Positions 24,841 to 35,450 of a DNA stretch of 64,000 bases are shown here, in pieces. The translations under genes and the position numbers were made by a program. The notes under the pieces were generated by a model. It saw only the letters and a program-made list of their open reading frames with translations. It had not been told where the DNA came from and did not search any database. Origin of the DNA: Archivesica marissinica (lineage: Eukaryota > Mollusca > Bivalvia > Venerida > Vesicomyidae). Location: contig CM026404.1 of assembly GCA_014843695.1 (NCBI GenBank), positions 89,455,679-89,519,678 of the forward strand. The letters are read 5' to 3'. How positions within the stretch are numbered: the stretch's first letter is position 1; each line of letters begins with the position of its first letter.

Positions 24841-25128
24841 TGTGCGTTTTACGTTTATTTATCGTCACTACCGGTTGCCATATGAGCGACGCCTCCTGAA
24901 GAGATTAGTTATTTTAGATGTTGGAGGATAGTGCATGATACAGACAGAGACCCATTCCAGAATCTCCTCTGGTTCTTTTAGGTGTACGGTGTAAAGCACC
25001 GACACGAGACCTCGGTTTAACGTCCCATCTGAAAGACTGTTAATTTTATTAGGGTCAGACGCGGGATCGAACCTGCGATCCCTGGATTACCAGTCCAGCG
25101 TGTTACCACTGGACTACATATCCGTCTG
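24841..25128 (-). mobile_element. tRNA-derived SINE, family A
   Basis: Full layout as at 13050: tail at the left, head with B box GGTTCGATCCCGCG at the right. A 60-bp array starts about 180 bp beyond the head. Confidence 0.88.
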
Positions 25129-25307
25129 GACTACATATAATTCTGTTATAAATGAACAGTCAATTTATGCACGTCCAGGATATTCATAGATTAGTTCCCG
25201 TATGTTTAAAGGAAAAGGTGTGTCTTCAGCGCTTTTTTGAATGTTAACTGTTAATTTCTTCAGCTGATATTTGAATATTAAATTGTTCAAACATAATATT
25301 ATATTCA

Positions 25308-26060
25308 TATAGTCAGACATCGCTTTCAAGTTGTTCATGACATCTACATGTTCTAATACTTGATCTAAATAGTCAGACATCGCTTTCAAGTTGTTCATGA
25401 CATCTACATGTTCTAATACTTGACCTATACAGTCAGGCACCGCTTTCAAGTTGTTCATGACATCTACATGTTCTAATACTTGATATATACAGTCAGACAC
25501 CGCTTTCAAGTTGTTCATGATATCTACATGTTCTAATACTTGATCTATACAGTCAGGCACCGCTTTCAAGTTGTTCATTACATCTACATGTTCTAATACA
25601 TGATCTATACAGTCAGGCACCGCTTTCAAGTTGTTCATGATATCTACATGTTCTAATACTTGATCTATACAGTCAGGCACCGCTTTCAAGTTGTTCATGA
25701 CTTCTACATGTTCTAATACTTGATCTAAATAGTCAGACATCGCTTGCAAGTTGTTCATGACATCTACATGTTCTAATACTTGATCTATACAGTCAGGCAC
25801 CGCTTTCAAGTTGTTCATGACATCTACATGTTCTAATACTTGATCTATACAGTCAGGCACCGCTTTCAAGTTGTTCATGACATATACATGTTCTAATACT
25901 TGATCTATACAGTCAGGCACCGCTTTCAAGTTGTTCATGATATCTACATTTTCTTATACTTGATCTATATCTCAAGGCATCGATTTCAAATTGTTCATGA
26001 CATCTACATGTTCTAATACTTGATCTAAATAGTCAGACACCGCTTTCACATTGTTCATTC
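25308..26060. repeat. 60-bp minisatellite (about 12 units)
   Basis: Units read CGCTTTCAAGTTGTTCATGA, CATCTACATGTTCTAATACT, TGATCTATACAGTCAGGCAC. The minus strand is open for 257 codons (25938-25165) as 20-residue repeats (MNNLKAVPDCIDQVLEHVDV), ending in a non-repetitive 40-residue tail. Upstream of the first ATG the frame carries a stop within a decayed unit. Several unit differences change residues (SDYL for PDCI, VEV, VYV, IGQ). I treat it as non-coding, with some doubt. Confidence 0.9.
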
Positions 26061-26630
26061 TATTAGCATCATTTTATCATTTTTACATGTTCTGTGTGTT
26101 TAAATATATTTGTAATGCTTCTTTGCAAAATGAATTCTCGTTATATTATGACTGTGTATTTTCAGACTATTTCATGCATTATTAGAGTTCATCCTTTTTA
26201 ACAATAGAAGACTTAACATTACTAGGCACACGTTCAATTCCAGTCAATATCTTTTGATATGGAGCACTTGAGCTATGTTATTTAACAACTCATTATGGAC
26301 ATAATCTCAATAAGCTTTACGCTTTCGATTAAATCCATTTTCATTCTGTATGCAATAGATATGTACTGTACATTATGAATGAATACATATGTTTAAACCA
26401 ACAACTAATTAAAGGAAGCAAAACACTGTATTCCGTTTTCAAATTCTCGATAAATTCATTTTTCAGGTCTGGTTGCCCTGACATATTTATGATCTACATC
26501 ATCCGTTTCATTGTGTACATGTTCATCATACAGATGTTCTTCTTTCATCTATTCTATTTGATGTTCTCATGATCTGTTTTCCTTCTTGCCTATTTATCAA
26601 AACCTGTTTGCCAATTATTCAAATATTCTT
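26061..26630. other. No gene recognised
   Basis: AT-rich unique DNA. The 65-codon frame at 26375-26572 is hydrophobic but has no family signature. Confidence 0.4.
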
Positions 26631-26757
26631 CTTGGGAGAGCAGTTTACTAATGTTGTTAGAACGTTTGCCCAACCCATTTTGCTTTCTTCTATGCTTTGT
26701 CATGAGTATGTATATATGTAAATGTAAACAAGCAAATAAAAATATAATTAAAATATT
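26631..26757. repeat. Dispersed repeat E, copy 2
   Basis: Matches 15103-15232 from GCAGTTTACTAATGTTGTTA to the A-rich end. Confidence 0.6.
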
Positions 26758-26865
26758 TTTCTGAAATATCATCAGACAGCATGTAGCTTTAAGCTAATTC
26801 GGTTGTGTTTGTTATTGGGGAATATGTTTGTGTGACTTTAAACCCCACTAATAAACAAACTTGAA

Positions 26866-27390
26866 CTCCCCTCTCCTCTCCTCTCCTCCCCTCTCCTCCC
26901 CTCTCCTCTCCGCTCCGCTCCTCTCCTCTCCGCTCCTCTCCTCCCCTCTCCTCTCTCTGCTCTCCGCTCCTCTCCTCCCCTCTCCTCCTCTCTCCTCTCT
27001 CCTCCCCACTCCTCTCCTCTCCGCTCCTCTCCGCTCCTCTCCGCTCCACTCCTCTCCTCTCCGCTCCCCTCCCCCGCTCCTCTCCTCTCCGCTCCTCTCC
27101 GCTCCTCTCCGCTCCTCTCCTCTCCGTCCTCTCCTCTCCTCACCGCTCCTCTCCTCCCCTCCCCTCTCCTCCCTCTCCCCACTCCTCCCTCTCCGCTCCT
27201 CTCCTCTCCGCTCTCTCCGCTCCTCTCCTCTCCGCTCCTCTCATCTCCGCTCCTCTCCTCTCCGCTCCTCTCCTCTCCGCTCTTCTCATCTCCGCTCCTC
27301 TCCGCTCCGCTCCGCTCCGCTCCTCTCCTCTCCTCTCCTCTCCTCTCCGCTCCTCTCCTCTCTCTACTCTCCCCCTCTTTCTCTCTCTCC
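26866..27390. repeat. Homopyrimidine (CT-rich) tract, about 525 bp
   Basis: Nearly every plus-strand base is C or T, built from CTCCT, CCCCT and CTCCG words. The exceptions are mostly G in CCGCTCC, plus rare A. Such tracts can adopt triplex (H-DNA) structure and are known to trouble polymerases. The open frames across it on both strands (Ser/Pro/Leu-rich or Glu/Arg/Gly-rich) reflect composition only. Confidence 0.93.
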
Positions 27391-28084
27391 AGCCTCCAGT
27401 CTCCGATATGTTCCTCCCAAAGAATTCGATTCCCCAATGGGATTGGAATATACAGCGGTTATGGGCAAATAATTTGAAGTCAATGACCTTCTACCAGCTA
27501 CTGGGTGTGCCAAGCTAGTTCAACATGTGGTCTCACTCTGTATATTGTTCGTAATGTCATTTACATAATGGTTGCTAAAATAGACGTGTATTAACTTAAA
27601 TACAGCAAATGTATTAGCAAATAAATTATTTAATGGAGAACAAACAGTTCGTAAGAAATTTGCATTTGGAAATGTTGCATAACATAAAATAGCGCATCAT
27701 ATTTCCTTAGAGTCATGGAAACCATGACGACATCACATTACAAAAGAACATATTTTATATCGTATCATTGTTAATAGGTCAAAATAACCCTTTTCCCATG
27801 GCGTCCGTAAATATTTAATATATTAAACTATTCGAGTTTACAGAAAGATTTGTAATACGATATAATCATGATATATTTACGACTTTATTTTATGTTCTTT
27901 CTTAAAGATAGGATCAGACATTTCTACAATATCTTCACTGAGTGCTCTGTCACTTACTTCAATTACACTATGTATATCTTACTGGTTTTGCTTGTTTTTT
28001 ATTAAAGGAGTAGACACTCTTAATAATTGGAACATCTTTTATTATAGACACTGTCGAATCAGTTATACCGATACTAATAAGTAT
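27391..28084. other. No gene recognised
   Basis: AT-rich unique sequence without a supported feature. Confidence 0.4.
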
Positions 28085-28556
28085 AGTTTTACGTTTATTT
28101 ATCGTCGCTACCGGTTGCTCATCTGAGCGACGCCTCCTGCAGATATTAGTCATTTTCGATTTTTGGAGGATAGTGTAATGATACAGACAGAGACCCATTC
28201 CAGAGTCTCCTCTGGTTCTTTTACGTGCACGGTGTACAGATACCTCGATTTAACACTTTCCCTCATAGAAGCACCTCTTGAAGCCAATTCCTAAAAGACA
28301 TACATTTACAATGAAGTAGCCAAACCAATGTTCATACTAAAGGCCAGAATCTCATGTAGCTCCAGTAATATCTATGGAGGTGGGATATATATGGCGACTA
28401 CTTATCCACTGCATGGTAGCTAAATGGCTGTCGTTTGCATGGAGTTATTATAGTATATTAACCTAACTCTCTACTATGAAGGAAAGAGTTAAAGTCCCAT
28501 CTGAAAGACTGTTTGTTAATTTTAGTAGGGTCAAACGGGGGATCGAACCTGCGATA
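28085..28556 (-). mobile_element. SINE A interrupted by a MITE
   Basis: The tail and middle of family A lie at 28085-28253, breaking inside the CCTCGRTTTAA segment. The element resumes at 28493 with GTCCCATCTGAAAGACTG and continues to GATCGAACCTGCGAT, where the head is truncated. The two parts join to a normal A sequence once the 28254-28488 insertion and one TTAA are removed. Confidence 0.88.
28254..28488. mobile_element. 235-bp TTAA-flanked MITE (family K) inserted in SINE A
   Basis: It is bounded by TTAA at 28250-28253 and 28489-28492. The left end CACTTTCCCTCATAGAAG and the inverted right end CTCTTTCCTTCATAGTAG match at 15 of 18 bases. TTAA target duplication is typical of piggyBac-type elements (some other superfamilies also use TTAA). 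No coding capacity, so a non-autonomous element. The homologous copy at 59990-60475 shares most of its interior. Confidence 0.85.
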
Positions 28557-28625
28557 CCGATACAATATTATTCAAAAGCAGTCCCAGAAGTATATTAGTC
28601 ATACAGAAGATAATTCAATTTAATT

Positions 28626-28888
28626 CCGATTAGCGCAGTGGTTAGCGCGCTCACTTCTCATCCATGCAACCCGAGTATGATCCTCGGACCGAGAAGTATG
28701 TGAGATGGTACGCTGGTTGCCAGATCGGACAGATGGGTTTTCTCCGGGTACTCCGGGTACTCCGGTTTCCTCCCACACGAATTACCACATTTACGCTTCC
28801 ATCCGCGCCAACGAGAGTGACTAATGTAAATTGTTAGAACTTGCTTCGCAATCGTTGTAAAATAAATAACGTTTAATTTAAATTTAAT
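28626..28888 (+). mobile_element. tRNA-derived SINE, family C
   Basis: The head has GATTAGCGCAGTGGTTAGCG and a degenerate B box AGTATGATCCTCGG. The body includes a doubled GGGTACTCC word at 28747-28764. The tail is AACGAGAGTGACTAATG, CTTGCTTCGCAATCGTTG, then AAATAAATAA. Confidence 0.87.
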
Positions 28889-28919
28889 CAAACTTTATTG
28901 TCGGAGTGTATAGAACCGC

Positions 28920-29044
28920 TACACGAGACCTCGGTTTATAGTCCCATCTGAAAGACTGTTAATATTAGTCAGGCGGGAGATCGAACCTGCGATCCCTGGA
29001 TTCGCAGCCCAACGTGTTTTACCACTTGAGCAATGATCTATCTA
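28920..29044 (-). mobile_element. SINE A, head-side fragment
   Basis: Only the head and first part of the body are present (ACGAGACCTCGGTTTATAG to GAACCTGCGATCCCTGG). The 19-bp array begins about 130 bp beyond the head. Confidence 0.8.
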
Positions 29045-29171
29045 TAGGATGCTCTCCTTGCCTGCTAGCGCAATGGCGTGGGTACTACCAGGTGTCCGTC
29101 CGTGATTCTTGCACCACTAACAACTGCATGGAGAGTCATTAGAAATCCGACATTGACCAATCACGTGTGGT

Positions 29172-31083
29172 TGTGCAATACTTTACGACATGTGCAATAC
29201 TTTACGACATGTGCAATACTTCACGACATGTGCAATACTTCACGACATGTGCAATACTTTACGACATGTGCAATACTTCACGACATGTGCAATACTTTAC
29301 GACATGTGCAATACTTCACGACATGTGCAATACTTCACGACATGTGCAATACTTCACGACATGTGCAGGGCTTCACGACATGTGCAATACTTTACGACAT
29401 ATGCGGGGCTTCACGACATGTGTAATACTTTACGACATGTGCAGGGCTTCACGACATGTGCAGTGCTTCACGACATGTGCAGGGCTTCACGACATGTGCA
29501 GGGCTTCACGACATGTGCAGTACTTCACGACATTTGCAGGGCTTCACGACATGTGCAGGGCTTCACGACATGTGCAGGGCTTCACGACATGTGCAGTACT
29601 TCACGACATGTGCAAGGCTTCACGACATGTTCAGGGCTTCACGATATGTGCAATACTTCACCACATGTGCAGGGCTTCACGATATGTGCAGTACTTCACG
29701 ACAGTTGCAATACTTTACGACATGTGCAACACTTCACGACATGTGCAATACTTCACGACATGTGCAATACTTTACGACATGTGCAATACTTCACGACATG
29801 TGCAATACTTTATGACATGTGCAATACTTCACGACATGTGCAATACTTTACGACATGTGCAACACTTCACGACATGTGCAATACTTCACGACATGTGCAA
29901 TACTTTACGACATGTGCAATACTTCACGACATGTGCAATACTTTATGACATGTGCAATACTTCACGACATGTGCAATACTTTACGACATGTGCAGGGCTT
30001 CACGACATGTGCAGGGCTTCACGACATGTGCAGTACTTCACGACATGTGCAAGGCTTCACGACATGTGCAGGGCTTCACGATATGTGCAGGGCTTCACGA
30101 CATGTGCAATACTTTACGACATGTGCAATACTTTACGACATGTGCGGGGCTTCACGACATGTGTAATACTTTACGACATGTGCAGGGCTTCACGACATGT
30201 GCAGTGCTTCACGACATGTGCAGGGCTTCACGACATGTGCAGGGCTTCACGACATGTGCAGTACTTCACGACATGTGCAGGGCTTCACGACATGTGCAGG
30301 GCTTCACGACATGTGCAGGGCTTCACGACATGTGCAGTGCTTCACGACATGTGCAGGGCTTCACGACATGTGCAGGGCTTCACGACATGTGCAGTACTTC
30401 ACGACATGTGCAAGGCTTCACGACATGTGCAGGGCTTCACGATATGTGCAATACTTCACCACATGTCCAGGGCTTCACGACATGTGCAGTATTTCACGAC
30501 AGTTGCAATACTTTGCGACATGTGCAACACTTCACGACATGTGCAATACTTCACGACATGTGCAATACTTTACGACATGTCTTCACGACATGTGCAATAC
30601 TTTACGACATGTGCAATACTTCACGACATGTGCAATACTTTATGACATGTGCAATACTTCACGACATGTGCAATACTTCACGACATGTGCAATACTTCAC
30701 GACATGTGCAATACTTCACGACATGTGCAGGACTTCACGACATGTGCAATACTTTACGACATGTGCAATACTTCACGACATGTGCAATACGTTACGACAT
30801 GTGCAATACTTCACGACATGTGCAATACTTCACGACATGTGCAGGGCTTCACGACATATGCAATACTTCACGACATGTGCAGGGCTTCACGAGATGTGCA
30901 ATACTTCACGACAAGTGCAATACTTCACGACATATGCAGGGCTTCACGACATGTGCAATACTTTACGACATGTGCAATACTTCACGACATGTGCAATACT
31001 TCACGACATGTGCAGGGCTTCACGACATGTGCAGGGCTTCACGACATGTGCAATACTTTACGACATGTGCAAGGCTTCACGAT
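29172..31083. repeat. 19-bp minisatellite (about 100 units)
   Basis: Two unit types alternate in blocks: CGACATGTGCAATACTTTA (or TTCA) and CGACATGTGCAGGGCTTCA. Block order repeats: a rare GCGGGGCTTCACG unit at 29403 recurs at 30144 (741 bp, 39 units), and a CGACAGTTGCAATAC unit at 29699 recurs at 30497 (798 bp, 42 units). The second block has therefore gained three whole units. Plus-strand frames of up to 492 codons are 19-residue shadows of three units. Confidence 0.95.
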
Positions 31084-32246
31084 AAATCGAATATTCGGGC
31101 TACTTGTAGTGAGGTGTGCATGGCTTCACGATAGCTCGGATATACGGACTACTTGCAGCGAGGTGTACATGGCTTCACGCTAGCTCGGATATACGGACTA
31201 CTTGCAGTGTGGTGTGCATGGGTTCACGATAGCTCGGATATACGGACTACTTGCAGCGTGGTGTGCATGGGTTCACGATAGCTCGGATATACGGACTACT
31301 TGTAGTGAGGTGTGCATGGCTTCACGATAGCTCGGATATACGGACTATTTGCAGCGAGTTGTACATGGGTTCACGCTAGCTCGGATATACGGACTACTTG
31401 CAGTGTGGTGTGCATGGGTTCACGATAGCTCGGATATACGGACTACTTGTAGCGAGGTGTGCATGTCTTCACGCTAGCTCGGATATACGGGACTACTTGT
31501 AGCGAGGTGTACATGGGTTCACGATAGCTCGGATATACGGACTACTTGTAGCGAGGTGTACATGGCTTCACGATAGCTCGGATATACGGACTACTTGTAG
31601 CGAGGTGTGCATGAGTTCACGATAGCTCGGATATACGGACTACTTGTAGCGAGGTGTGTATGGGTTCACGATAGTTCGGATATACGGGCTACTTGTAGCG
31701 AGGTGTGTATGGGTTCACGATAGCTCGGATATACGGGCTACTTGTAGCGAGGTGTGTATGGGTTCACGATAGTTCGGATATACGGACTACTTGCAGCGAG
31801 GTGTGCATGGCTTCACGATAGTTCGGATATACGGACTACTTGTAGCGAGGTGTACATGGGTTCACGATAGCTCGGATATACGGGCTACTTGCAGTGAGGC
31901 GAGCATGGCGTCACGATAGCTCGGATATACGGACTACTTGTAGCGAGGTGTACATGGGTTCACGATAGCTCGGATATACGGACTACTTGTAGCGAGGTGT
32001 GCATGGATGGGTTCACGATAGCTCGGATATACGGACTACTTGTATAGCGAGGTGTACATGGGTTCACGATAGCTCGGATATACGGACTACTTGTAGCGAG
32101 GTGTACATGGGTTCACGATAGCTCGTATATACGGACTACTTGTAGCGAGTTGTACATGGGTTCACGCTAGCTCGGATATACGGACTACTTGCAGCGAGTT
32201 GTACATGGGTTCACGCTAGCTCGGATATACGGACTACTTGTAGAGG
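31084..32246. repeat. 49-bp minisatellite (about 24 units), adjoining the 19-bp array
   Basis: Units read TTCACGATAGCTCGGATATA, CGGACTACTTGTAGCGAGG, TGTACATGGG. There is no spacer between the two arrays. The unit end TGCATGGCTTCACGA resembles the 19-bp unit TGCAGGGCTTCACGA. Confidence 0.94.
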
Positions 32247-32654
32247 CGCCTTCCTCCTTTAAAACCCAACTACTGATGTAGAAACTATTCATCATTAAAT
32301 AATCATGAACATCGCTATTACTTTATCTTACAAATATTTATTTTGCCATTAAGGGCATTGCCCTCCTAGTTTACATATATCTGATAGAGCAATAGGGACG
32401 ACAAACACGTTATTACGTTATCACAGCCATCAGGTGTTAACCAACTAGTTTATTCCACACTTCTGGGTGTTTTTAAATTGACTAGCTGTTTTTAATATTT
32501 CTCAATTTAGATTAAATAATGTGAAATCATGTAAATTCTTAAAGATTGTGTATGTTCCTTAGATGTTGATGTTACATTACGTACACGTCTCGTTTATTTG
32601 TGCCCTTCGCTTCGCGCCCAGCTGCAGCCGTTACGGTTGTGGTCTTAGGCAAGG
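32247..32654. other. No gene recognised
   Basis: Unique AT-rich DNA between the 49-bp array and SINE D. Confidence 0.4.
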
Positions 32655-32797
32655 CTCTACAAGTTTATTTTAGCTCGATTGCGAACGTTTTTTTATTAAA
32701 ACGTTAGATTAATCTCTATCGATAGCTCATTCATGACGGAATCCATCGGCATGAGGGCGAGAAAAGAGGCAATGTTGAATTTAAATGCCTTGGCTAA
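32655..32797 (-). mobile_element. SINE D, tail half (split by Harbinger element)
   Basis: Contains TTTATTTTAGCTCGATTGCG, CATTCATGACGGAATCCATC and GAATTTAAATGCCTTGGC as in other D copies, then stops at TAA (32795-32797). The head half is at 35932-36026. Confidence 0.85.
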
Positions 32798-33345
32798 AAG
32801 CCTCCTCACACATGGGCGAATCCATTAAACGCAGCCTGGCGAATTGGGTAAATTTGTCAATTCTGGCGAATATTGGCGAATTTTGACCGAAACTGTTTGA
32901 AAATGTGTTACACCATTTGAAATATAACGAAAGGTAAACGTAAGGGAACTATTTGTTGCGAATGATTTACTAAGTGTGACGAACGGTTACTGTTATTCGC
33001 TAAGATGCGTTGGGTCGCGCAAACAATCTTGGTTCTTTACGTTAGCGATTAGGAACGCAAACATGCGAACCGAAGCCCAACTTGATTCGGATGCCGTACG
33101 AAGCTTTCCGAAAGGGTGTTTCCGCATCCGGCCGTTACCGGACGCTATAAGAGAATGGCGAAAACAAGGTGGGGTCAATTTGTCTTTTGTAAATGCAAAA
33201 GAATGCCATGAGGAAGAGACAAAGCATATAGAGCGAGAGCGAGAAAGGCCGCTGCTGTAGAGCCAGAGAAACTCGAGGAACCAGAGGTGCATAAGGAGAA
33301 AATACCCAATAGTTCTCTCGGGTAAGTTTATGCTATATGTTATAG

Positions 33346-33423
33346 TTCGGGTTTTACGTCTGCATCAGCACCATGTTGGGCTATATCGCCGGCGGGCAGT
33401 TTACCTAACAACACCTTTCCTGG
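33346..33423 (-). mobile_element. SINE B fragment in intron 1 of the MADF gene
   Basis: CGGGTTTTACGTCTGCATCA and GCAGTTTACCTAACAACACC are the reverse complement of the 3' part of the B copy at 15757-16023. No head is present. Confidence 0.75.
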
Positions 33424-33483
33424 TGGGTAAGTTTCAAATGTTTAAAACTATTTTGCAAATATTGTATGTCGGGATGTTTTGAG

Positions 33484-33893
33484 GTGTAGGTTGCAGTCTG
33501 TTATGGTCTTTATTTGTCATGGTTACATGTCAGAGTTGAAGTGTAGGTTGCAGTCTGTTATGGTCTTTATTTGTCATGGTTACATGTCAGAGTTGAAGTG
33601 TAGGTTGCAGTCTGTTATGGTCTTTATTTGTCATGGTTACATGTCAGAGTTGAAGTGTAGGTTGCAGTCTGTTATGGTCTTTATTTGTCATGGTTACATG
33701 TCAGAGTTGAAGTGTAGGTTGCAGTCTGTTATGGTCTTTATTTGGCATGGTTACATGTCAGAGTTGAAGTGTAGGTTGCAGTATGTTATGGTCTTTATTT
33801 GTCATGGTTACATGTCAGAGTTGAAGTGTAGGTTGCAGTCTTTTATGGTCTTTATTTGTCATGGTTACATGTCAGAGTTGAAGTGTAGGTTCC
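33484..33893. repeat. 57-bp minisatellite (about 7 units) in intron 1
   Basis: Units read GTGTAGGTTGCAGTCTGTTA, TGGTCTTTATTTGTCATGG, TTACATGTCAGAGTTGAA. The period is a multiple of 3, which keeps a 144-codon plus frame open (33479-33913). Its position inside an intron (33322-34087) argues against coding. Confidence 0.93.
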
Positions 33894-34734
33894 AGTATTC
33901 TGTAGCCCAGTAACGGCATTAATATTTGCCACGTTATAAAACTCCTGTTTTTCACAACCTACTAGGTCATGTTTTTTATGAAAAGGATTTACAGTAAATG
34001 TATCTGTCTTGGTGTATGCACAATAACATTTCCCCCAACTATTTGTTGACAGTTATTGATATTTGTTTTGTACATGTCTATGTTCAGTGCCGGTGATATA
34101 CAGTCTGAGGTCCCAATGTCTCCAAGGTCACCAGCCCAAGCTTCTGAGTCTGATGGCCTCGAACCTGACAGTGAACATGGGGGAAAAGACTATGTCAGTG
34201 ATAAAGACCCAGTACCTCCGCTCCAGGCCCATGCGATATCTTCCGATTCACAGTCTTGCCAAGATGATTTACTAGTGGGTTCACAGAATTCCAGGAAGTC
34301 ATCAAAGTTTCCACAATGTGACCCGTCACAGAAAAGGTACTATTATTTTTAAAATTTTATTTTTTAATTAAGAAGGTATTTCTATTTGGTTAATCCTGAC
34401 TTGTCACCATAGCACAGTAATTACAAAATAATATAAAATATTTTAATGTAATGTAGGTGCTGTAATTATTAAAGGGTTTACATGTGTGTGCATGTACTTG
34501 GTGTTTATTTTCGTTTCTTCTTTCAATCCAGCAACAAAGAAGAACAAGAGGTATGCAGTCCTAATAGTAGGAGGAGACTATACTACAAGAAGGCCGTGAA
34601 GAACGACCAAGACCCCAGATAGAGAGGATCTTGTTGAGTTTTATAAGTCGAATCACGCCCTCTGGGATTACCGGCAGGAGGACCACCATAACAGGAACAT
34701 CCAGAAGAAGCTTCTTGGAGATATCTAGAAGAGC

Positions 34735-35283
34735 CAGTTGTTTGCATACTTCAGATGTGGAGGGGGCTGTCATAACCTCATCAACATATTCCTCACATAA
34801 TTATAGCATGACATACTTATCTGACCACTACAGAGAGGCTAATCAGAGAGGATATTCTCAGCCACCCGCCAGGAATACTGCATGTCTGAGTACCTGGCAC
34901 CAGCGACCAGGTGGCGTAGAGTGGCAGCTAACGTGAGTCCTGGATCCATGGGTTCCCTTGTACCAGGTGTGTTGTTTCCAGAGGCAATGATGGACACACT
35001 CGAATATTTCATCATACATTGCAGTTGGCATGTAGAGGAATTTTGTGAAGGTTCTAGGATTTCCTCTCTTCTTAGCTCAACTATGAGCTGATCATAGAAG
35101 CCAAATTGGCGCCGTCTCTCTAAATGCAGCCATGGTCTTCTCTAGATGCGACGTGCTCTGGCTCCTCTTCACCACTTAAATCGGCCTCTGATGAACTGGT
35201 GGATGTTAAAGATGTTGCTGGAAGACTTCTTGGTGGGCCATAGCAGCCACGTACCGCAGCCTTAGGCGTTGTATATCTTCCAT
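34735..35283 (-). pseudogene. Harbinger (HARBI1-like, DDE_Tnp_4) transposase, N-terminal remnant
   Basis: From an ATG at 35283 (MEDIQRLRLRYVAAMAHQE) the reading frame can be followed through several one-base shifts: an acidic Ser/Glu linker (35221-35122), RRRQFGFYDQLIVELRREE (35117-35060), FTKFLYMPTAMYDEIF (from 35049), then GLTLAATLRHLVAGARYSD with MQYSWRVAEN (from about 34943), and EEYVDEVMTAPSTSE (34794-34750). These match the helical N-terminal domain of HARBI1-like transposases (arrayed as FRxFLRM, LxxTLRxLATG, YxFRVxxxTI). The catalytic DDE domain should follow, but the frame runs directly into the opposite-strand MADF exon. The gene is dead: at least three frameshifts and no catalytic residues. 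Confidence 0.75.
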
Positions 35284-35390
35284 TTTGACAAAGGAATAAT
35301 TAATAATCTTGATATTTATATATGAAATTCAAGAACTACACAAAACTGATGAGATGCGTTTATCATTCCCGTGGATTCGTATGTCGTAGA

Positions 35391-35450
35391 TACCCGTCGT
35401 AATGATTCGTATGTCGTAGATACCCGTCGTAATAATTCGTATGCAAGCGT
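35391..35450. repeat. 33-bp duplication near the Harbinger right end
   Basis: ATTCGTATGTCGTAGATACC plus CGTCGTAATG occurs twice in a row, with a third partial ATTCGTATGC. Together with many ATTCG words it may form subterminal transposase-binding repeats, which is inference. Confidence 0.6.

Larger units (their letters stand above)
33208..34725 (+). pseudogene. MADF (Myb/SANT-like) DNA-binding protein gene of the Harbinger element, truncated
   Basis: Three exons can be followed. Exon 1 (open from 33233 to 33321) ends at donor G|GTAAGT. Exon 2 (34088-34336) has an acceptor after TGTTCAG and donor AAAG|GTAC, and is rich in Ser, Asp and Pro. Exon 3 starts at 34532 after the pyrimidine-rich CTTTCAATCCAG. 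Codon phase is kept across both introns (2+1 bases each), strong evidence that this was once translated. Exon 3 then shows a one-base frameshift near 34615, followed by DLVEFYKSNHALWDY at 34627 and RNIQKKLLGDI, the first part of a MADF domain. The MADF C-terminal half (the WKNLR-type helix) is missing: a stop follows at 34726. A possible ATG at 33208 is out of frame. In Harbinger elements this protein helps the transposase bind DNA and enter the nucleus. Confidence 0.75.

Noticed and set aside
26838..27472. Glu/Arg/Gly-rich (minus) and Ser/Pro/Leu-rich (plus) frames
   Set aside because: Composition effect of the polypyrimidine tract.
29167..30645. 492-codon plus-strand open frame rich in Cys, His and Arg
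   Set aside because: Three 19-bp units make 57 bp. All frames are shifted versions of the same repeat, with no domain or start context.
33479..33913. 144-codon frame of 19-residue repeats
   Set aside because: It is the 57-bp minisatellite lying in an intron of the MADF pseudogene.
34561..34773. 70-codon minus-strand frame as a separate gene
   Set aside because: Its first part is the transposase remnant (EVMTAPSTSE) and the rest is the antisense of the MADF exon, so it spans the deletion junction.
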